Source of the DNA: Candidatus Proteinoplasmatales archaeon SG8-5
GTDB lineage: Archaea; Thermoplasmatota; Thermoplasmata; SG8-5
NCBI GenBank assembly: GCA_001595885.1
Contig: LSSH01000091.1
Location: forward strand, 1-12,082
Length of the DNA stretch: 12,082 nt
Reading direction: 5' to 3'
The position numbers and the translations under genes are program-made. Each line of letters starts with the position of its first letter. Within the stretch, counting starts at the first letter, position 1. This document shows, in pieces, positions 7,516-12,082 of the stretch. The notes beneath the pieces are model-generated. The model worked only from the letters and a program-made list of their open reading frames with translations, did no database searches and was not told the origin of the DNA.

Positions 7516-7523
7516 TATATAAA
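7516..7523 (-). promoter_or_regulatory. Archaeal TATA box of the ABC exporter operon
   Basis: TTTATATA on the minus strand matches the euryarchaeal TATA consensus. Archaeal transcription normally starts 22-27 bases downstream of the box, which predicts a start near 7493-7497. The leader would then be about 16-20 bases and would contain the AGGAG. It lies in the 68-base gap after the ppdK stop, so the exporter operon probably has its own promoter and does not depend only on read-through from ppdK. I see no clear BRE. Confidence 0.7.
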
Positions 7524-7531
7524 CGAACTGG

Positions 7532-7536
7532 AAAAA
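7532..7536 (-). terminator. Possible U-tract terminator after ppdK
   Basis: Five consecutive T residues on the minus strand (CATATTTTTCC) lie ten bases past the ppdK TAA and before the exporter TATA box. Archaeal termination often uses T-tracts without a hairpin. A run of only five makes this a weak call. Confidence 0.3.
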
Positions 7537-7545
7537 TATGACCAC

Positions 7546-10338
7546 TTAATAAGTTCCCCAAATCGCGGAGAGTTCCTCGGGTTCCTTAAGTGCTGCCTGG
7601 GCTGCCGCGAACCTGGCCACCGGCACCCTGTATGGCGAACAGCTGACGTAATCGAGGTTAATCGTGTGTACGAAACCGATGGAATTGGGCTCGCCGCCAT
7701 GCTCCCCGCAGATACCTATCTTCAGGTCGGGCTTGGTCTTCCTGCCCCACTGGACCGTTATGGCCATCAGTCTTCCCACGCCCTTCTGGTCCAATATCTC
7801 GAAGGGGTTGTGCTTCAGCACCTTCCTCTCATTGTACAACGGCAGGAAGGTATTCTCCGCATCCTCCCGGCTGAAGCTGAAGCAGGCCTGGGTGAGGTCG
7901 TTGGTCCCGAAGGAGAAGAAGTCAGCCCACTCGGCTATGCGGCCAGCTCGCATGCAGGCCCGTACGACCTCGATCATAGTTCCCAGCAATACCGGTATCT
8001 TGACGCCCGTCTCCTCCTCGACGAGGATTTTCTCTTCGAGTATCTGCCCGTAAATCCATTTCAACTCATCGGTTGTGCAGACCTGGGGTATCATGATCTG
8101 GGGTTCGATGTTCTTCCCTTCCTTGATGAGGAGGGCGGCCGCCTCGCACACCGCCCGCATCTGCATCCGGTAGATCTCGGGATAGGTTATGCCCAGTCTG
8201 ACTCCCCTGTGCCCTAGCATAGGATTGACCTCGACCATCTTCCTGACCTTCGAGAGCATCGTGAGCTTCCTCTCGAGAACCTTCTGTGCGACCTCCTGTT
8301 CGTGCAGCATCTCAGTTTCTTTGGACAGCCTGTGAATCACCGATTGTGTCTCATCTGGAAGCCCGACCATGTTCACAGCTCCTGACAGCGTGCGCATCGA
8401 TTTTATCCAATCAACGAAACGTGTGAGGTTCTGGACATCGGTATTCAGTTCCTCGACACTCGGTAAGAACTCGTGAAGGGGTATGTCGAGTAAGCGGACA
8501 ACCACAGGCATGGGCTCCATAATCCTGAATATATCGACGAAGTCGTCCCTCTGGAATGGCATCAGACGGTCGAGGCTCTTCTTTCTCTCCTCTTCAGAGT
8601 CGGCAAGTATCATTTCGACGACTATGGGAAGGCGGTCGACTGCGTTAAACATCCTCTCTGTCCTGCAGAGGCCGAGGCCTTCGGCACCGAACTTCAAAGC
8701 CGCCCGTGCAGCCTCAGGTGTTGAGGCGTTCGCCCACACACCGAGCTCGCGGATCTCGTCTGCCCACTTCAGCACCCTCTCGGCCTCCGCGGAGAGGTCA
8801 GGAGCGATTGTATGGATCTGACCGCAGATGACAGCACCGTCCGTGCCGTCGATGGTTATAAAATCACCCTCGCAAACCTCGACATCACCGATGCGGAATG
8901 TCCGCGCTTTGGCATCAATATCCATGTCCTCGCAGCCGCTGACACAGGGCTTGCCCATGCCCCTGGCAACGACGGCAGCATGACTGGTCTTGCCACCTCT
9001 GGCAGTGAGGATGCCCTGGGCTGCAAAGAAACCGTGAATGTCGTCCGGCTTGGTCTCCTCCCTTACCAGGATGACCTCCTCTCCTCGATCGTTCCACGCA
9101 ACTGCATCGTCCGCGTGGAACACGACTCGGCCCACTGCCGCCCCTGGAGACGCTGGAAGACCGGTGCCAACAGGGTTGACGCTTTCCTTGGGGTCCAGAC
9201 GTCTGTGGAGAAGCCTGGCTATCTGGTTGGGATCGATCATCAGGATTGCTTCCTTCTTGTCGATGAGCTTCTCGTCGACCATGTCAACGGCGATCTTTAT
9301 GGCTGCCTGGGCGGTCCTCTTCCCGGTCCTCGTCTGGAGTATGTACAACTTACCCTCTTCGATTGTGAACTCGAAATCCTGCATGTCCTTGTAATGGGCC
9401 TCCAGGTCGTGATAGACCTTCTTCAGTTCCTCGAACTGGGCAGGCATGTCGGATTCCATCTCGATGACAGGTTTCGGCGTTCTGATACCGGCGACCACAT
9501 CCTCTCCCTGAGCGTTAATCAGGAACTCGCCGTAATACTCCTTGTTGCCTGTCCCGGGATTCCTGGTGAAAGCCACACCGGTAGCAGAACTCTCTCCGAT
9601 ATTGCCGAAAACCATCGCCTGAACAGTCACCGCGGTTCCCAGGTCGTCGGATATGTCATTCAGCATCCTATACGTCTTGGCCCGGGGATTGTCCCAAGAA
9701 GCAAAGACCGCCTTGACAGACATCAACAATTGTGTCTCTGGGTCGGCGGGGAAGTCCTCACCTGTGTGTTCCCTGACAATATCCTTGTATGTTCCCACGA
9801 GTTCGTCAAGTGCGTGCTCGTCCAATTCGACGTCGAGCGTGATGCCCAGTTTCCTCTTCAGGGCCAGTAACTGCTTCTCGAAGTTCTCAAGCTCTATTCC
9901 GAGAACAACGTCGCTGAACATCTGGATGAGCCTTCTGTAACAATCCAGGGCGAACCTACGGTTCCCTGAAACCTTTGCTAGGCCCTCGACCGTCTCTTTG
10001 TTAAGCCCTAGATTGAGAATTGTGTCCATCATTCCCGGCATCGAGTGCAGCGCACCCGACCTGACGGAAAGGAGTAAAGGTTTCCCTGGGTCACCGAACC
10101 TCTTGCCGGTCTGCTCCTCAAGAGTCTTAAGGCCCTCCTTCACCTGGTTCCACATGTCATCCGGCAGCCTGCCCTTCATTTCCCTGTAGAAGTTGCAGGC
10201 CTGGGTTGTGATGGTGAAACCGGGTGGTACAGATAGGCCTCCCCTCGTCATCTCTGCAAGGTTGGCGCCCTTGCCCCCGAGCAGCTCCTTCATGTCCGCC
10301 CTGCCCTCTGAGAAGAGATAGAGATATTTGTCCGGCAT
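7546..10338 (-). CDS. ppdK: Pyruvate, phosphate dikinase
   Basis: This enzyme interconverts pyruvate + ATP + phosphate and PEP + AMP + pyrophosphate in the cytoplasm, feeding gluconeogenesis or running the other way in glycolysis. It has 930 residues in three domains. The N-terminal ATP-grasp domain holds GGKGANLAEM (21-30), SVRSGALHSMPG (91-102) and GVAFTRNPGTG (254-264). The phosphohistidine domain holds TSHAAVVARGMGKPC (451-465), with His453 as the phosphorylated residue. The C-terminal PEP/pyruvate TIM barrel holds GLGLCRTERMF (554-564), NPMLGHRG (705-712), SFGTNDLTQ (809-817) and catalytic Cys877 in CGEHGG. Bacterial forms are about 870-890 residues; the extra length lies at about 628-700, a mostly helical, charged segment before NPMLGHRG. 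Ala-Arg-Gly-Gly-Lys replaces the usual Met before TSH. The start at 10338 has GAGGGG upstream and gives the family N-terminus YLYLFSEG. It lies 66 bases downstream of a PEPCK-like gene. PEP synthase is excluded by the CGEHGG and GGKGANLAEM forms. Confidence 0.97.
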   Translation of the reverse strand: MPDKYLYLFSEGRADMKELLGGKGANLAEMTRGGLSVPPGFTITTQACNFYREMKGRLPDDMWNQVKEGLKTLEEQTGKRFGDPGKPLLLSVRSGALHSMPGMMDTILNLGLNKETVEGLAKVSGNRRFALDCYRRLIQMFSDVVLGIELENFEKQLLALKRKLGITLDVELDEHALDELVGTYKDIVREHTGEDFPADPETQLLMSVKAVFASWDNPRAKTYRMLNDISDDLGTAVTVQAMVFGNIGESSATGVAFTRNPGTGNKEYYGEFLINAQGEDVVAGIRTPKPVIEMESDMPAQFEELKKVYHDLEAHYKDMQDFEFTIEEGKLYILQTRTGKRTAQAAIKIAVDMVDEKLIDKKEAILMIDPNQIARLLHRRLDPKESVNPVGTGLPASPGAAVGRVVFHADDAVAWNDRGEEVILVREETKPDDIHGFFAAQGILTARGGKTSHAAVVARGMGKPCVSGCEDMDIDAKARTFRIGDVEVCEGDFITIDGTDGAVICGQIHTIAPDLSAEAERVLKWADEIRELGVWANASTPEAARAALKFGAEGLGLCRTERMFNAVDRLPIVVEMILADSEEERKKSLDRLMPFQRDDFVDIFRIMEPMPVVVRLLDIPLHEFLPSVEELNTDVQNLTRFVDWIKSMRTLSGAVNMVGLPDETQSVIHRLSKETEMLHEQEVAQKVLERKLTMLSKVRKMVEVNPMLGHRGVRLGITYPEIYRMQMRAVCEAAALLIKEGKNIEPQIMIPQVCTTDELKWIYGQILEEKILVEEETGVKIPVLLGTMIEVVRACMRAGRIAEWADFFSFGTNDLTQACFSFSREDAENTFLPLYNERKVLKHNPFEILDQKGVGRLMAITVQWGRKTKPDLKIGICGEHGGEPNSIGFVHTINLDYVSCSPYRVPVARFAAAQAALKEPEELSAIWGTY

Positions 10339-10374
10339 TTCCGCCCCTCATTTTCATGCCCGATTGATTTTCAA

Positions 10375-10382
10375 GATTAAAA
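10375..10382 (-). promoter_or_regulatory. Possible TATA box for ppdK
   Basis: TTTTAATC on the minus strand lies 36 bases before the ppdK ATG, a suitable distance for an archaeal TATA element with a short leader. The match to consensus is moderate. It is overlapped by the inverted repeat GATTTT / AAAATC at 10366-10384, which might be an operator. Confidence 0.35.
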
Positions 10383-10388
10383 TCTATG

Positions 10389-10409
10389 CCTGAACGAAAC
10401 GATTTCAGG
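10389..10409 (-). terminator. Hairpin at the stop codon of the PEPCK-like gene
   Basis: CCTGAA and TTCAGG form a perfect six-base-pair stem around nine bases, overlapping the TGA stop at 10405-10407. A short T-run (GATTTTAAT) follows about eight bases downstream on the minus strand. It could be a weak terminator separating the PEPCK-like gene from ppdK. The stem is short, so chance is possible. Confidence 0.25.
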
Positions 10410-12082
10410 AGAGGGGATTGAAAATGAGGTCGAACTCCCGCGGGTTGGAGAACTCGTTCCATCCGTCATCCCTGTTGTCCGGATTGGATTTGGTCTTGTG
10501 CCTCCTCAATCTCTCTTCTTTCATGAACCGGCGCTGCTCGATTTTCTGGTTGGTGCTCCTGTTCAGCAACTCCATTATCGGTGTCTGGCCGTCAAGTGTC
10601 AACTTATCGAAGCGCACGCCGTTCCTCAGCATCAGGGCCTTGAGGAATCCCAACCTGTTCTCGTTCAGGTCCTCCATGTCCCTCCTGAACTGCTTGGTCT
10701 TGGCCACCCTCCAAGGCATGAAGGAATCCAACGATTGAATCTCCAGCTGGCATTCGAATTCGTTCCTGCTGATGTCCCCCTTCACATACAATGCGCTCAA
10801 CCTGTCCAGGGTCTGTCTTGTCCAAAGATCGGACTCCCTCAGCACCTCCATGCCCGGGAAATCCTGGGCCAGTCCCCATTTCCCGCCGCCCCTTTTAGCG
10901 TCCAGGAACAAGATGCGGGACATCCCCAACGTGATGTCGTTCCTCTCCCCATAGACATTGGAATTGTTTGTCACGTAAAGGTTTACTTCAGTACCCTTGC
11001 CTTTGAGGGTTTCTATCAATCTGTGGATCGCCCTGATCCTCTCACCCAGCCTACCCGAGGGAATGAACGGGTCGTTCAACGCCTCGTTCTTGTCCAGGCC
11101 GATCTTCCCGCCTTCCTCGGCGGCCGTAGTCTTTGTCTCACCCAGGACAAGGCTGGTCAGCCAAAGGTGGATGCTCGAGGTCCGCATCAATGGGGGAAGA
11201 AGGCAGTTGCGGCTCATCACGAAGAAGTTGACCTCGTCCAACTCGTCCGTGTTCACGTGCGAGTGCTCGAAGGTTCCGGGAAAATCCCCCCTATCGATTA
11301 TCGTCCTCATGTTCCCGCTCCATGCTGCATCCTCGGAAGCCAAGGTCGGTTTCCCGTTAAGGTAAGGGACGTTCTCGAGGAACCTTGACCTACCGAAAAT
11401 CAGGTCGTTGTGGAAATCATCGGTCAGACCCTTCAGAGAAAGGTACATGCCCTTCTCCGGCTGTATGAAATAATCGGGATGACAAAGGAGTATGTCGTCA
11501 CCGAGCAGATGGGCCTCCTCTCCTTCCTCGAGAAGGTCCTGGAGCGTATCTGTCGAATGGGCGCTCTTGCCGCCCAGACTAACGGCGTTGAATATGTCCA
11601 GGCTCCTCTTCATCTTGCCTGTATTGACATCCCTCAACAATGTTATCCTGCTGCCCACGTGCATGGACGCGCAGCCTTCCTTCTCGTTCGTGAAAAGCTC
11701 CCCGAGCATTGTCTTATCGGCCTTCTTCTTCTCGCCGAAGTAGATGACGTCCGAGGCTATTGTCGTCGTCGGCATACCCTCGGATACATTACTGCCGTGG
11801 AGGATGAAGCGGTTGCCCTCGAAGTCTGGGAAGAACAATACCCGTTGGTCGGCCGGTCGATTTCTTTCATCTCCTCCCAGGCCGAAGTGAATCTGCTCGG
11901 ACGCCCAGGCCAGATAAGCGTACGTATCCGGAACCAGGGTTTCTGTGACGAAGAACTTGACAGGATGGTCGCCGTACCTGCGCTTTGTCCTGAGCCAATT
12001 CATGGATACTGCCCGCTTTGCTATCCTCCTCAGGCGGTGGTCCAGCTCCTGCTCCGCCATTGCCCGCAACTCGGTGACGTCC
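10405..12082 (-). CDS. pckA: Divergent phosphoenolpyruvate carboxykinase, ATP type (partial, 5' end outside window)
   Basis: ATP-type PEPCK converts oxaloacetate + ATP to PEP + CO2 + ADP. The assignment rests on a motif-by-motif match to E. coli Pck, recalled from memory. Counting from the in-frame ATG at 12060, YFGEKKKADKTMLG (107-120) matches the GT-Y-GEMKKG block and MH (133-134) matches the metal-binding His. SLGGKSAHSTD (161-171) matches SGTGKTTLSTD, and LLGDD (185-189) matches LIGDD. FGRSRFLENV (222-231) matches the FG-LENV block, LLPPLMR (287-293) matches LPPVSR, and LYVTNNSNVYG fits the LVNTGW block. The catalytic Lys, Asp pair, His and Arg are kept, but the P-loop glycines are mostly lost. 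About 100 residues of the family N-terminus are absent and the frame is open to the right edge, so the true start is probably outside; TTG 12069 and ATG 12060 are possible internal starts. The C-terminus is longer than in E. coli and ends in a basic segment (about 500-530). ppdK follows after 66 bases, which fits a PEP-node role. Confidence 0.68.
   Translation of the reverse strand, partial: DVTELRAMAEQELDHRLRRIAKRAVSMNWLRTKRRYGDHPVKFFVTETLVPDTYAYLAWASEQIHFGLGGDERNRPADQRVLFFPDFEGNRFILHGSNVSEGMPTTTIASDVIYFGEKKKADKTMLGELFTNEKEGCASMHVGSRITLLRDVNTGKMKRSLDIFNAVSLGGKSAHSTDTLQDLLEEGEEAHLLGDDILLCHPDYFIQPEKGMYLSLKGLTDDFHNDLIFGRSRFLENVPYLNGKPTLASEDAAWSGNMRTIIDRGDFPGTFEHSHVNTDELDEVNFFVMSRNCLLPPLMRTSSIHLWLTSLVLGETKTTAAEEGGKIGLDKNEALNDPFIPSGRLGERIRAIHRLIETLKGKGTEVNLYVTNNSNVYGERNDITLGMSRILFLDAKRGGGKWGLAQDFPGMEVLRESDLWTRQTLDRLSALYVKGDISRNEFECQLEIQSLDSFMPWRVAKTKQFRRDMEDLNENRLGFLKALMLRNGVRFDKLTLDGQTPIMELLNRSTNQKIEQRRFMKEERLRRHKTKSNPDNRDDGWNEFSNPREFDLIFNPLS

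Noticed and set aside
8812..9870. Open frame of 352 codons on the plus strand opposite ppdK
   Set aside because: It lies wholly antisense to a gene with unmistakable PPDK motifs. GC-rich codon use leaves few stops in the opposite frame, and the product shows no recognisable domain.
10498..11388. Open frame of 296 codons on the plus strand opposite the PEPCK-like gene
   Set aside because: It is the antisense shadow of a coding frame with conserved motifs. Its product is a mixed Pro/His/Gln-rich sequence with no family resemblance.

Overview
The window looks like a chromosomal segment of a euryarchaeon, most plausibly a member of the Thermoplasmata. That placement is inferred, not proven. The grounds are an archaeal-type valyl-tRNA synthetase, a consensus archaeal TATA box (TTTATATA) close upstream of an ATG with a Shine-Dalgarno motif, short intergenic gaps, and a secreted beta-helix protein carrying C-terminal GWNLVS modules of a kind I associate with Thermoplasmata secretomes. 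Housekeeping genes are GC-rich; a single 60-base line counted by hand in valS gave about two thirds G+C.

Layout. Plus strand, 1-4937: the 3' part of valS (start outside the window), then a large exported protein in a distinctly AT-rich island, then argF (ornithine carbamoyltransferase). Minus strand, 4982-12082: an ABC exporter operon read from a clear TATA box near 7520 (ATPase, then ABC-2 permease, then a GrpB-family protein coupled by an ATGA overlap). Upstream of it lie ppdK (pyruvate, phosphate dikinase) and the 3' part of a divergent ATP-type phosphoenolpyruvate carboxykinase whose start lies beyond the right edge. argF and the GrpB gene converge on a 44-base gap that holds a hairpin. 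There is no gene-free stretch longer than 85 bases, and I see no rRNA, tRNA, CRISPR array or insertion sequence.

How the genes work together. The pckA-like gene and ppdK form a pair acting at the phosphoenolpyruvate/pyruvate/oxaloacetate node, so this end is a gluconeogenic or anaplerotic module. The middle operon is a two-gene exporter with a cytoplasmic GrpB-fold partner of unknown role. valS and argF are core metabolism and are interrupted by the secreted protein gene, which is probably a lineage-specific or acquired insertion.

The most unusual points are: a four-cysteine zinc ribbon inserted in the ABC ATPase between its A-loop and Walker A; a ValRS whose KMSKS signature reads PMHAS; a PEPCK whose P-loop keeps the catalytic Lys but has lost most of the glycines; and an extra segment of about 50 residues in PPDK. 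I did not find a convincing wholly new multi-gene system. The ABC operon (zinc-ribbon ATPase, permease, GrpB) is the closest candidate.
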